The translations under genes and the position numbers were made by a program. A stretch of DNA of 64,000 bases from Blastomussa wellsi (Eukaryota; Cnidaria; Anthozoa; Scleractinia; Plerogyridae): NCBI GenBank assembly GCA_947652115.1, contig OX393573.1:9787480-9851479 (forward strand), given 5' to 3'. Shown here one piece after another: positions 1 to 20,632 of this stretch. Each line of letters starts with the position of its first letter. The first letter of the stretch is position 1. The notes under the pieces were generated by a model. That model ran no database searches. It was not told where the DNA came from and saw only the letters and a program-made list of their open reading frames with translations.

Positions 1-473
1 AAAGTGATTTTCGCTGCTTGGCTCAACTGCATGCTATGATGAAAATATATAAATTCCATTTTTAGAGATTTAAAACACATTCAAATATTTAACCTTCCCA
101 TTGACATAGAGATTTTACTTTTAATTATTGTTGAATTTGGTTGTAATATTGGTATTTACATTTAAAATGTCAGGAGTGTTAGTGTTACAAAACAAAAATT
201 GAAGCCCCATGCTTAATGGATGCCTGGTAGCCCGAGGCACCTGCTGTAAGTTAAGAGATTGGGTAACTAAAGTTTAGTTCAGGTTGCCTTTATGGTCACC
301 TAAACATGGAGTTGTTATGAAGGTAACGGTCTTGATTGAACTGTATTGATGTATCATCACTATTGTTAGTATTTAGATAGCAATGCATCAATTGAAAGTT
401 CAATTATTATTAAATTCAACTATTGATAATAGCAAGGGATAAATAATTAAATGTAAATGTCACAGCTCTGTAC

Positions 474-955
474 AAGTTAGTGTATGCTTTAAACTCCCAA
501 ACAATCACACTTAAGGTCATTCCCCTGAAATAGAACTGACAATAGATTTTCGTTCGAACTTTGTCCATTTGTTGTTGATCGTAAGGGAATTTAAATTTTG
601 TAATGAAAAAGAGGGGTTCCCATATTCGTTTAGGAGCAGGAGCACCTTGAAAATACCCCATAATTCGTTAACCCTTTAAGCCCCAAGGGGTCTCCCTTTG
701 ACGAGTAAAATCGTCTGGTGTTAGACAAGTTAGTGTATGGTTTAAACTCCCAAACAATCACACTTAAGGTCATTCCCCTGAAATAGAACTGACAATAGAT
801 TTTCGTTCAAACTTTGTCCATTTGTTGTTCATTGTAAGGGAATTTAAATTTTGTAATGAAAAAGAGGGGTTCCCATATTCGTTTAAAAGCAGGAGCACCT
901 TGAAAATACCCCATAATTCGTTAACCCTTTAAGCCCCAAGGGGTCTCCCTTTGAT

Positions 956-975
<20 letters not shown>
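474..975. repeat. Tandem duplication of a ~250 bp block
   Basis: The block beginning CAAGTTAGTGTATG at about 474 is repeated almost base for base from about 725, with only a few substitutions. Both copies end in the TTAACCCTTTAAGCCCC motif that starts the short inverted-repeat units to the right. The first copy stops abruptly at GTTAGA, directly abutting the second, which suggests unequal exchange between two repeat copies. Confidence 0.8.
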
Positions 976-997
<22 letters not shown>

Positions 998-1064
998 CAC
1001 TCTTGGGGAGTAAAGGGTTAAGGGAGATAGTGTTTTAACCCTTTAAGCCCCAAGGGGTCTCCCT

Positions 1065-1111
<47 letters not shown>

Positions 1112-1135
1112 CACTCTTGGGGAGTAAAGGGTTAA
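921..1135. repeat. Two ~100 bp TIR units (TTAACCCTTTAA)
   Basis: Two near-identical units, 921-1021 and 1035-1135, begin TTAACCCTTTAAGCCCC and end GGGGAGTAAAGGGTTAA, so each has imperfect terminal inverted repeats of about 17 bp. There is no coding capacity. They look like a small MITE family; the left half of a third copy lies at about 669-724. Confidence 0.75.
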
Positions 1136-1649
1136 AATATCAGCTTCAGAAATGTTTTCATTTGACTAGCTCATGCCACATCTTATGGGAGAAGAAAAAA
1201 ATAGGGTGAAAGCAAAACAAGGGAAAAACTGTAGATATACTGTATCGCCTTCAAGGAACAATTTAATATATGTTTCATTATGAAAGCACGCATTTCCAGT
1301 CTACCTTGATTCCACTTGTTACTAGTATGCAGTGATCTCGAGGCCACAATATCTGTTCAGTAAGTTCATGTTTCCGTCGATTATTTATTTTTCTGCAATG
1401 GGAATTTGTTTATATTCCTGTTATAGGAATAAAGTGATTGCTAGTCTCAGAAAAAGGGTAAAAAAATATAGGTCACCATACTCGTTTACGAGAAAACGAC
1501 GATTTATCTCCTTCCCAAGCAAAACCATAAATAAAACGCCGCAGTTTTCGTTAGGTGCGCGTGCTGATGACGCAATAAATCGTGCGCAGTAAGGATACAC
1601 AATGCAATACAGGGGAATGACCTTAATAAACAGACATTATGGCATAACG

Positions 1650-1925
1650 GGTGGGTGGCGCAGTGGCCCAATGGTTAGTGCGCTGGACTCCGGATCGGAC
1701 GTTCCGGGTTCAAGCCTCTAGCCAGGGCACTGTGTTGTGTTCTTGGGTAAGACACTTTACTCTAAATGGGACTATGAGCTGACTTCTGGTCAGCATCGTG
1801 CTAGAGTGTAGACAGTTATGACTTCTCAAGCCCTATTTACTGTATATCCTGGCACTATGACTCAACTAAACTCTGCCAGCGTGTGCTGGATGGGCCAAGA
1901 GGAGGCATATAAGAACATAAAATAG
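1650..1925 (+). repeat. tRNA-derived SINE
   Basis: A tRNA-like head carries an A-box-like stretch (GGCGCAGTGGCCCAATGGTTAGTG) and a B-box-like stretch (GTTCCGGGTTCAAGCC), followed by a non-tRNA body. The head is shared with the copies near 2668 and, in reverse, near 48882. The anticodon arm does not fold well, so this is a SINE and not a working tRNA gene. The right boundary is uncertain. Confidence 0.65.
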
Positions 1926-2315
1926 TGCCACTAAAATTGATTAGCAAAAATGAAGCTTGTGGAAGTCACTACAAGACTTGACCTAAAGTGTAATGAAACA
2001 AGTGGACCCCCATTTATTTAATGAATAATAGCAGTTAGCCTCCAAAGGGAGGGGGAGGGGGTGGGGGTTACTTTTTCGATGACTAAAAAAGGAGTCATTG
2101 GTGAAATCATCAATGTTAAGATATCATAGTCTTCAAATGATCTCTTTAGCCTTTTTGCCTCGAATGAAAAAGTGCATTTTTTTCCCACTGACTTTTGTTC
2201 TTTTATTTGAAATAAAGGGAGAAGATTATGTGACATAAATGTGAAAAACCTGTCAGCAGCATCTTTCCCTGTTTGAAAATATTTTTGAAGTAAGTGTATA
2301 AAAGCTGGTTTCTAG

Positions 2316-11034
<8,719 letters not shown>

Positions 11035-12320
11035 GATGAGTCGTACCAGGTAAACAGGTCATTCTTTTCTTCATTGAGTGAATTAATGTAAAAATTAAAG
11101 TTTGTAGCCCTACTTCCATCCATTTTGATTTTATGGGTTTTTGGTGTTTCTTCCTTCCAACCTTATCTCTTCTCTCCTTCTTTCTCTCTTGCTCATCGCC
11201 AACATTCTAAAAGGAAAAGATTTGAGAAACTGGACTGTGATGATTATACAGTAATTGTTTCTTTGCATATTGTTGTTCTTTCAGCTCAGGGATACAGAGA
11301 CAAGGACTACAAAATATGCTCAAATAATTGTCAAAATAATCTTGTACCAGGAAAACGACATAGTGTAACTTAGTGCTGAATAAATGATATTTTTTTTTCA
11401 TATAAGTCATGGAATAGCGTTTATTATTTTGGAGAGGGCAAGGGTTTATATTAAAGATAACTCAGCTCCCGGTGTTAGCCTGGGTAGCTTGCAGTAAGTC
11501 ACCATTAGACATGGATTCCTCACTCGTATTATTTGTTTGTTATGATAACAGATTTCTCTCCATACTCGTGGACAGCAGCCATTTGTCATTGTTATATATT
11601 CATGGTGTATTGTATAGGTACTTGAAAAATGTGGCTCTTACTCCGTGTACCGTATGCAAATGTATCACATTGTACCCTTGTTGGTGATTCTTTGTAGTTT
11701 GGGAAGCATTGTTTCTCATCATTTATTTCTTTTGTTGTACGTCATCTGTGTCCGGTACACGGAGAAGGAGCTGAAACTGTCGTCGTTGTTGTTATTGTCA
11801 TCGTCATTATTATTGTGCTTCTAAGAACTGAGCCACAAGCAAGCTCCTTAAATCGGACGAAGACAACGCCACTGGTGATATTCTGCAGTTATATATAATT
11901 ACTCCCATATCGATCTGAGTCTGGGAAAACTGCTAACCACCGGATCTTTTGAATACCAGAGAAAGCTAAAAAAGAGTTTTTCATCCATTGTAAATCTGAA
12001 GGGGACACTGTCACTTCTGATATATCATATTTTAATAACTGTGGCCTGTGGCTTGCTGTAATCGTGCTTTATTGTCTTGCAATAAAAGAAATATCAACTA
12101 AGAAGAAAAAAAATAACTATTAAAAGATTCAAAATTTCACCAGAATCTCAGCTTTGATGCCTTTGATTTATCAACTTTTGATGAATTGCTATTACTTCCC
12201 CAAAATACCTGCTCTATCTTGTTCTGTGGAATCTTTTTATCAAATTTATTTGGTGTTTGGTGACATTTGGCACAATAATCTGGAAATTAGAACATAAAAA
12301 TTTCTAACCCTAAAATTTAA
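11035..12320 (+). other. ADH5 3' UTR / downstream region
   Basis: After the TAA at 11032-11034 no coding sequence is recognised. Candidate polyadenylation signals AATAAA lie at 11379-11384 and 12081-12086. I cannot tell which is used. The rest is unremarkable AT-rich sequence. Confidence 0.5.
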
Positions 12321-13447
12321 GGTGGCTTTCCACTGTCGCGTAATTTTCAGTACGTTAACGGGCGTGAATTTAACCGGCCTTACGTTTTGTTTTTTTTTTA
12401 TTTTTATTTTTGATTGTTATTGATTGGATCATGCGCGAGACCACAAAAGGCAAGAAGAGAGGGCTGCAGTGGTCATTGACGGAGCAGCTTGAGGATATTG
12501 ACTATGCAGACGACATCGCCTTAATTTCGCAACGCTACACAGACATGATTGAAGCAGAAGCTTCTCAAACTTGACGAAGAGGCCAGGAAGACTGGACTGA
12601 AGATCAACGTGAAGAAAACGAAGAGTGTGAGGCTCAACCACACAAGCGAAGCCACATTCACCATTCGGCAGGACACCATCGAGGAAGTTCAAGACTTTGC
12701 CTACCTGGGCAGCACTGTGTCCACAGAAGGCGGAACTGATCAGGATATCCGCATTCGGATAGGAAAAGCTGCAGGAGTCTTCACTACCCTTCGACCCATC
12801 TGGCATTCAACAAAGGTGTCCCTCAACACGAAGCTTCGTATCTACAACTCCAATGTGAAAAGCGTCCTTCTATACGGCTGTGAAACTTGGAGAGTGCTGA
12901 AGTCATCGATGGCCAAGGTACAAGTCTTTGTGAACCGCTGCCTCCGCCAGATCCTTGGAGTGCAGTGGTACGACAGGCTGAGTAATGAGGAGCTGTGGAG
13001 AAGAACATCCCAGGAGCCAATCGAGCAACAGATCAAGAGACGCAAGTGGCGTTGGCTTGGGCACACGCTCAGGAAACCTGCAGACAACGTCACACGAAGA
13101 GGGCTACGGTGGACCCCCCAAGGGAAGCGCAAACGTGGACGGCCGAAGACCACCTGGCGGCGCTCAACTGAAGCTGAAGTTAAGGCCGCTGGCCTGACGT
13201 GGGGACAGCTCGAGCGGAAGGCCCAGGACAGGAGGGGATGGCGAACTCTGGTGGACGACCTATGTTCCGTACGGAACGACAGGAACTAGAGAGAGAGAGA
13301 CGTGCGTAAAAAAAAACGCCTCGCGTCTGCGGAAAAAGTTGAATTTGTTTTAACTTTTTCCGCAGAGGCGAGACTTTGATACGTTTCTTCTTTTTTATTT
13401 TACGCACGTTAACGTACGGAAAATTTCGCGACAGTGGAAATACACCT
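12321..13447. mobile_element. TTAA-flanked TIR element (piggyBac-like ends)
   Basis: TTAA lies at both edges (12317-12320 and 13448-13451). About 50 bp of inverted similarity follows on each side: left GGTGGCTTTCCACTGTCGCG ... GTACGTTAACG, right the complement of the same motifs. Near the right end a strong hairpin (13317-13370) has arms GCGGAAAAAGTT and AACTTTTTCCGC. TTAA duplications are characteristic of piggyBac-type transposition. No piggyBac transposase is present. The interior is occupied by a LINE fragment, so this is probably a MITE with a retroelement inserted. Confidence 0.75.
12431..13289 (+). pseudogene. LINE-type reverse transcriptase fragment (decayed)
   Basis: Reading from 12431 gives a segment with the RT catalytic box YADD (12503-12514). 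After one frameshift near 12547 the frame continues as KQKLLKLDEEARKTGLKIN, FAYLGSTVSTEGG, LLYGCETWR, QILGVQWYDRLSNEEL and WLGHTLRKP. These are typical of the RT thumb and C-terminal region of non-LTR retrotransposons common in invertebrates. The endonuclease and the 5' part of RT are missing, so this is a 5'-truncated, frameshifted relic. The last ~240 codons are still open, suggesting a fairly young copy. The exact clade is not assigned. Confidence 0.85.
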
Positions 13448-13451
13448 TTAA

Positions 13452-14158
13452 TTTCGGGAGATGATGGGATGTCCCGAGAATCTGCGAATTTTCTCGACCG
13501 TCCCAGTCCTCCGGCTGAGCTCTCACTGATTCAAAATGGCGGCTACAATAATATTGTTTTTATTGGTCCTCTAATTTGATGTGTCATGAATCTATACCTG
13601 CCAACTCTCACGCCTTAGGCGTGAGTCTCACGCCGGCAGGCTGACAACTTTGATCTCACGCCTATGAACCAAATTCTCACGCCTGCATGGAAAATGTGAG
13701 CTGCGATAGCTCTAACACATTTAAAAATATATGTAACTCCAAACAATGCGAGAAACGAAAATTTTCTGTAAAATGAATAAATGATGATTATTTTCCTCGA
13801 GAGTTCTGATTTTTCAAAGCAGAGACACAGGGGACGAGTCACTGGAACACCAATCTCGTTTCCAGAGGCCGCGATCTTTTTGGTCTGTTCATACGTCTTC
13901 GGAAATCACCATCCACATTCGGAAATGTTCGGAAATCATCGTAACAGCTTCGGAAATCCAGGCTCCTCCGAGGTAAAAGGTCTCACGCCTTTGGATAAGA
14001 AAATGTTGGCACGTATATGAATCTCCCGTTCTGACTTTGAGCGAGTAATCTCCAAGTCTGCACAGAACGTTCACAGAAGTCCGTGAATTGGGGATGAGAT
14101 TGAGGAAGCCTTTCACTGTCTGACTGTCTACGTACGCAACACCTGGCAGAAATATAAT
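13452..14158. other. Intergenic region before IPMK; repeated CTCACGCC motifs
   Basis: No gene is recognised. Between 13608 and 13690 the octamer CTCACGCC or its close variants recur several times (also near 13980), an irregular small repeat cluster. The IPMK promoter must lie at the right end, but no core element (for example a clear TATA box) could be identified. Confidence 0.5.
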
Positions 14159-17100
14159 ATGGCCGCTGCAGAAAAATCTGATTGTGTGACTGTGAAGCCA
14201 TTTCCATACCAAATAGCTGGGCATTTGATGCAAGGTGGGTGTATTGTGCTGTATTGGCAACTGTCTTGATAATCGATTTAATATTAAAAAAAAATTCGAG
14301 ACCCTGGAAAAGATTGAAGATCCAGAATGACCCAAATTTGGGTGCTTTGAATAGCAATTTGTTATCCAACAATATGTAACTAGGGGAAATATCAGTGACA
14401 TCGATCACCTATTGTTATTAATGACTATGTACCAACCAGAAAACTATTGGCTGGCGAAACAAAGTGCTCTTTTGTTTAGCTTTTTTTTGCAATATAAATA
14501 ATAAAAACAATGTTTGTAAACAAATTTCTTCCTTATAAGTTTGGTTTACATGTATGTAGCAGTCAAATCTACAGCAAATTAAGAGTGCACATCTATTCCC
14601 TCCACCCCCTACATGCCTGGCATTTCAAATGATATGACTTGAGCTACGTTTGGATACAGTTAAATGCCAGTTAGAGGGCCTCCTGTCTTTAAACTCCCTG
14701 GTAATAGGTCCCTCCATCTGCTAATGAAAGATAGTCTGGTTATGAGCCCTTCTGAATATGGGCCCTACACCATGGTCCTGGGACATCAATTAGTTTTTAG
14801 CCTGTGTTTTTCTGGTTGCCCACACCTGGAAAAAGGTGTCTGAAAAAAATAGCTGCTAATGACATCCAATGACATACATCTCTTTTGCTTTTAATCAGTG
14901 CAGAAATTAATGTCACTGTTGATGCCATCAGTTTTTGAAAGAAAAGTCGCTTGAATAAAGGATTATGATTACAGAAAGGTTTAATGGATACTTGACAAGT
15001 TAGCCAATCAGAGAGTGTAAATTTGTTTGAGTTTTCCTGCCTCCTTGTTAAAAACGCAACAGGTTTCGTGACAACAGCTTTGAACATTTGCAAGGAGGTG
15101 GGACAGCTCAAACAAATTCGCGCTCTCTAATTGGCTAATTATAACTTGTCAAAAAAGTCTGTTGGGTGGCCACACTAAAGCGCATCGCTCTGGAAAAGTA
15201 GAGTTTGTAACAAGATTAAAATATTATTGAGCTTCTGTTGGCATCGATAGTGTATAGATTCAGAAATTACAGAGCATTACATTACAGTGTAAACTGCCAA
15301 CATAGCAGGATTTCTACCAAAATGTTTCAAAAGTGAAATGCCTGGGGAAGTGGAGAGGGAATTGTTGCTCTTGGCCTGTCTTGGATGTGACTGACACTTT
15401 CGTTTTCTGAGATATTTTTGGCTTGAACGTCATAGCGAATGAAAGGCTAATTAATCAATTTTACCAAGAACTTGTCAACCACGTCATTTCTTATGATCAC
15501 TGGAAGCTAGCCGTTACATAATACAGTAGATGTATGAGGTCAATTGGTGTGATGTGACGCTCCCTCAGTCCAGATTGTTAGCCTGTGAAGGTGAGCACAC
15601 TAAAAGGAAAATTATCCAGAGGTGCAAGATTTGTATGTAGGAAAATCCATAAAAGAACATTATTTTGTTCAGATAATCAAAAGAGTTTTTCACCAAAAAA
15701 TTATTTTTAGATAGATTTTAGATTAATTTTACTTTGGATTGAGAAATTATGTGAGGAGTATTTCTGAACTTAGTATTTGGGGTGTGCCTCTTTTCAGATG
15801 GCTTTAAATTGACTGTGGATGGCTGTGTGTTAAAACCAGTACAAAGACCTCCCAAGGGACGAAGGGAAGTTATTTTCTATGAAACAGTATTTAATGGTAA
15901 AGAAGAAAGAGATGAGATCTTGCAGCTAAGAAGACTTCTTCCTCATTATTATGGAGTTGTGGAATTGAGTATCCAAAACCCTTTAGCTGATCCCTAATCC
16001 TGGCAGCAAGTGTGATGCATATTTTCACACTCACGTTAGTGCATATTATTTTTGTAGAGATGTACGCCTTTACATTTATTTTCTGCTTGCCCTATTTACA
16101 TTTTCCTTTCGATTTTTCATTTTTCCTTTTTTTTTCTTTTTGTTGTTTTTGATGCATTAAAGCACAATGCCGTGCACATCTTGATCTACGAAAAAATCTG
16201 TGCACATTCGCGTATCCAAATACAGGCCAGGTAACCCGGCAGTGTGTAATTGTTCATTGGCCAGGTGCAATTTGTGGCTAAAAATGAACCTAATTTGTCA
16301 ATTTAGCACCTCCAAATTTTGCGAGCTGTTTTAATTATACCCGTAAAATGATGTTTTGTATTTACTTTCGCTGACTATTGCTTCATTTTCAAGATGCAAG
16401 GTTCAGTTGTAGCCTACAGGTATCACTTGTGCCCTTTCTCTAGCGAGCCTTTCAATTACAGATATGCACTGGTACACTGGTACATGTAAGATTGTTATTT
16501 ACTCTGTCTACTGGGTTCACGCGCACTTTGAAAGTCCTTGAATCTCAGAATAAAAATTAAAGGCCTTAAAAGTCCTTAAAAATTGCAGTCAGTGCTGGAA
16601 AGTCCTTGAATTTTGTAGCTAATTTCAATCAACCTAGACTTTACTGTACCTGTCTGGTAGGCACACTCGCTGTAGCTGATTAATGGTGGATTTTGTAGTG
16701 CGTGGAGTCTTTGAAAAATGGAAAATGTGTCCTTGAATTTTTAGTCCAAAATGTGTACGAACCCTGTGTCTGTTAAAATGTTTTACGTGTCGAGTATGAT
16801 TTACACTGCATCTCATAGTCAGTTAAGGTAGTTACAAGTTTACATTTTACAATGTAATAGAAAAATTGATCCTTAATAATTTTAGATATGATACAGCACT
16901 TAAAACTGGAGAACATTACAGGCAGGTTTAATGTGCCGTGTGTTATGGACATCAAGATCGGTAGGGTGACGTGGGATGACGACATGGATGAGAAAATTAG
17001 AGAAAGACGAAGACTGAAGTGGCCTCTTAAAGAGATAACAGGGTTCAGTATTCTTGGATTTATGGTATGTTTAACCTAGATGTTGAACATGTAAATGCAC

Positions 17101-20100
17101 TTGGATTATTACACATTCTTATTGGAATTATAAAAACGACTGTCACTCAAAATTTATTTCTATTAGTAAACAACTTGCCAAATATTAAATATGTCAAATT
17201 GTCTGTGATTGAGAAGTATTTGTAAGGCAGAATGCTACATTTTCTTTGTCTATCCTTAGAAATGCCATACAGTATGTTATTTGGATCCCGAGACAGTAAA
17301 AATTATGAAATTAAAAAAAATTGTAGAAGTAAACAAATCTGTGTGTATTTTTCTTTTGGAATCACTGAAATGTCTGAGACCAGATATTTTGTGCAAAAAT
17401 GTACATAGGCGTACGGGCCGGGGGGGGGGGGGCAGGGGGGCTGTAAACCCCCCCCCCCCCCCCCCCCCGCCCCAAATGCTGGAGAAATCAGACTTTTTGG
17501 GCAGCACGAGAAAATTTGGGCAAGGCAACTTGGGAGAATTTTTTGGGCAAATGGTTCACCCCCCCCCCCCCCCCCGGCAAAAAATTGCCCGTACGCCTAT
17601 GAAAATTTACCCAATCACCCTTATTGATTATGCATCAATGATTATTACAATTGTTTTGAAAGATATATTTACATGTAACTGCTTTAAAAGATCGTTGTAA
17701 CCACCATTTTGCCATCTGATGCTACGAATACTGAGTTGAGCTTTCACCTTACTGTGCATTGAATTGATCATTGACGTTAATTGAACAGGTTTATAATCAC
17801 AACAGAAGCTGTTATGAACGCTATAATCGTGAATGGTGTTGGAAATTGGCGACAGTCGAGGATGCTGAAAAAGGTATGGCTCTGTGACAGTTATAATAAA
17901 AAAAAATCAAACTTTATTAAACACAATTACTGGAAACCCAGTAGTTGGGCCATACAAATTAAAAAGAATAATAAAAACTGCATAAATACTGAGTTTATAA
18001 CAAATCAGTTTCACTGACAGGAAAGCGCGATGTGACAGAATCTGGCCTTAGGCTCGATTACCAGCCGCTGTTCGGAAACTGGAGCACGCGCTCCTCCCCA
18101 ACCGTACGAAGACCGGACTCGAGCCTAGCCTTTAAGCCATTGCCATTTTAGTTGACTCGCGTCCTCCAGAGATTGGCCGGTGTTACCATGTGTTCCCAAC
18201 CAAACTTGCCAGCAGGCTCACTCAATAAATCGCGCCCGAGCGGCGTGGTTACGATCGAGCGAGTTACGATCGATCGAGCCCGTGAACGCGATGAGAAGAA
18301 TGGGGCAGAGATAGGCCGCTCGCGCAAATAGACCATTTTAGTGCAGAGTGCACTACTGTGATGGTTTGGTGGGGTTTTCTGATAACACATTAATGGTTTA
18401 AACTTTAATAGCCAATTAATTATCCTTGTGGAAGGGGTAGGGGTGGGGAGAAACTGACGTTGTGTATCAGGTAAAACTCGCAGTAAATCTGCGTTACTTC
18501 TGTATACACATCACAAAGGTATATATTTGCTTCATATCACCCTCTGTTTTCCTTGTGGTTGCACACTTTCTAGAACAAAGCATGTTGCTAATAACGCATG
18601 CGTAGAAGATTAGTCTAGGTTACTGGTCCAAGAGTTTGCGTTCCTCTTGGCCAGCGGTCGGGAATGACTGAAACGTCACGTGCTTTTTCTACGCGGTAGC
18701 ATACAGTGTTGTAGGACGCATGCGCCCTAAGTCCATTGCGCGGCCATTTGATAGTTAATATTTGCGCTCCATTCTCGATATCGTCTCGGCCGTTGCCCAA
18801 CTCTTGCCCTGACAAACGAGCTCAAGTGCTTATTGAAGTAAGTTTTAAAGACGTGTGCACTAATTACTTTCTCTGTTAAGCACGGTTTCAAAGAGACCTT
18901 CGTTGACCAAAACGGTACAGTATTAAATTCCGGAGAAACAGCTTTCATCGCAGACGTGCCAGCTCTTATAAATGTTTCACGTACTGTTTGTTACTAAATA
19001 TGCAAAATTTTTCACCGGGATTTTCGTAACAACCAGGGAAAAAATGTACCAGCTTTAATACTTCGTTTTAAAAAGTCTTTCGAAAGATAAGTGTTTTGAT
19101 TTGATCGGTTTATTATTTCTCGAGAAAAGAATTTCGTGTGTGATAAATAAACGTGAAGCTTCGTGTTGAAAATTATTCATGCGGAAAACTCATCTCATCT
19201 CATCTCATCTGAAGCTCGGTTACTTAAAAGAAACTGGCTTTAAAGTATTGATGTTTATGCTGTAATTCGTTTTGTGATTGAAAGAAAAGCAGCTACATCG
19301 CGGTGTTTGCAGACAAAAGAAAGTATCATGTTACAACATTTGCAAGAAAAACAAAAGTATCATGTTACAAACAAACAAAAGTATCGTGTTACCATTGTAA
19401 AGAAAAGGCTAAAAGTGTCACGTTTGGTGTTTCAAGGCGTATTAAGATATTATCAATTATCAGCCCCATTGCATTCTGCTCTATTCCTTGAGTCTCCGAG
19501 TTCGCTTGGGCGTGTTTGTTGCCGGGGGCCCCATTACAGACCATCTATTCATATTCAAGCAACTATTTGAAAATTTGAAAGAAAGAATTCTCAAGAGTTT
19601 CATCATGATCACATGGTATGTAATGGGGCAAGAAACTCCCCAAGCGAAAAAGGTCTATTATTTAGGGCGCGTTCGTTTGGGATATTCCGGAATAAGAACA
19701 TATTCCGGAATATATTCCGGCTATTCTGCTTCTGGAAGCAGAATATCCGGAATGGAAATCCAGGTATTCCGGAATGAGAATAGCTCCCAAACAAACGCTT
19801 GCTCGCATTATTCCAATTATTCTTATTCCGGATTGATCCCAAACGAACGCGCCCTTAGTGAGCCTGTTCGCAGGCTATTCTCAACCAATGCAATTGCACC
19901 TGCCACGATGCAAAAAGACTCAAGACTAACAACTATCCATACTCGTATCATTTGTTTCTTTGGAGATTCGAAAAATAGGGATTTTACATCTATGGTTTTC
20001 ATACTCTGCATTGTAAAATTTTATATTTAACATTTTCATAGTTGTGGAGCCGAGCGGCCTGCGTTTGCTACATTTTTGGCTATCCAAAAGTTCGAGAAAA

Positions 20101-20632
20101 TGTTGAGATAGGCAAAATTTAAAAGTAACCTGGGCCGTTTCTTCTTTAAGACCTTGTTAGTTTTTCTTTTTCCATAAATTGTCGTTCTCTTTTCCCTGCA
20201 GCCTTTCAGCAATTCTTAGGATGCACAGATGCAAAGTTGACAAGAATTATTTTGGAACAACTGATTGCACAGCTTATGGAAATCAAACGATGGTTCACTC
20301 TCCAAAGACTGTACAGATTTATAGCAAGTTCTATTCTAATAGTTTACGAAGGTGATACTAAACAGTTAACTTCTGTCACTGACACTGTTCCCTCGGGTAC
20401 TCTCCAACAAGCCCTCGAGCAGAAGGACACAAGTTCAGTTCTAAGCGACATTCATCTTCCATCTTTAAAGAACTGTCAGCGTGAATTGCCTCCGAAGAAA
20501 CCTTTGGTGGAGACAAGAATGATTGACACTGCTCATGTGTTCACATCAGCAGATGCTGATAACAACTATTTGTTTGGCTTGGAGAACGTTATGTCAATAG
20601 TTGAGAAATGCAGACGAATTTATGCAAATTAA
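14159..20632 (+). CDS. IPMK: Inositol polyphosphate multikinase
   Basis: IPMK phosphorylates inositol tris/tetrakisphosphates on the way to InsP5 and, in animals, can also phosphorylate PIP2; it acts in nucleus and cytosol. Five exons join in phase: 14159-14234, 15798-15968, 16886-17064, 17789-17873 and 20202-20632 (942 bases, 313 aa). Visible landmarks are KPFPYQIAGH at the N-terminus, the REVIFYETVF helix, LLPHYYGV, the family signature PCVMDIKIG (PxxxDxKxG), GFSILGF, TVEDAEKAFQQFL, RFIASSILIVYEG, and the metal-site region RMIDTAHVF followed by YLFGLENV. The protein is shorter than the ~416-residue human enzyme because the linker loops are compact. In the usual IDFAH motif Phe is replaced by Thr, a conservative site difference. 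The start is the first ATG (AATATGG context) immediately before the conserved N-terminus. Confidence 0.93.
14235..15797. other. IPMK intron 1
   Basis: This intron has no exon-like sequence. It contains the palindromic element at 14992-15152 listed separately. The rest is AT-rich intronic sequence, with GTGGGT at the donor and TTTTCAG at the acceptor. Confidence 0.6.
14992..15152. mobile_element. ~160 bp palindromic MITE
   Basis: The left arm TTGACAAGTTAGCCAATCAG ... TTTGTTTGAG ... TGCCTCCTTG is mirrored by the right arm CAAGGAGGTGGGACAGCTCA ... ATTGGCTAATTATAACTTGTCAA. The arms cover most of the element, with a short non-paired centre. There is no coding capacity. It lies in IPMK intron 1. 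Confidence 0.75.
17404..17601. mobile_element. MITE with long poly-G/poly-C tracts
   Basis: Inverted ends CATAGGCGTACGGGC and GCCCGTACGCCTATG bound 198 bp containing G and C homopolymer runs of up to about 20. The 8 bp to the left (AAAATGTA, 17396-17403) and right (AAAATTTA, 17602-17609) match at seven positions, consistent with an hAT-type 8 bp target-site duplication. It lies inside IPMK intron 3. A continuous ORF across it is an artefact of the homopolymers. Confidence 0.8.
17874..20201. other. IPMK intron 4 with a GC-richer island
   Basis: No coding exon is recognised. Around 18660-18840 the sequence is richer in CpG (for example GCATGCGCCC, TTGCGCGGCC, TATCGTCTCGGCC) and ends in a good splice donor (GAA|GTAAGT at 18837/18838). 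It could therefore be an alternative promoter or a non-coding first exon, for example of the downstream PRDM14 gene, but nothing proves transcription. A short CATCT microsatellite lies near 19192-19211. The TIR element at 19664-19855 is listed separately. Confidence 0.4.
19664..19855. mobile_element. 192 bp TIR element
   Basis: It begins AGGGCGCGTTCGTTTGGGA and ends with the reverse complement TCCCAAACGAACGCGCCCT, giving 19 bp terminal inverted repeats. The interior is built of repeated TATTCCGGAAT-type palindromes. There is no coding capacity; this is a MITE in IPMK intron 4. Confidence 0.85.

Noticed and set aside
17281..17700. 139-codon frame with poly-Pro in IPMK intron 3
   Set aside because: It runs through a MITE with C and G homopolymers, and the IPMK exons on either side join directly in phase (GFSILGFM to VYNHN).
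17781..18017. Frame beginning MNRFIITTEAVMNAI over IPMK exon 4
   Set aside because: Wrong frame. The spliced frame reads VYNHNRSCYERYNREW and TVEDAEK, which continues into AFQQFLGCTD of the last exon and matches the family.
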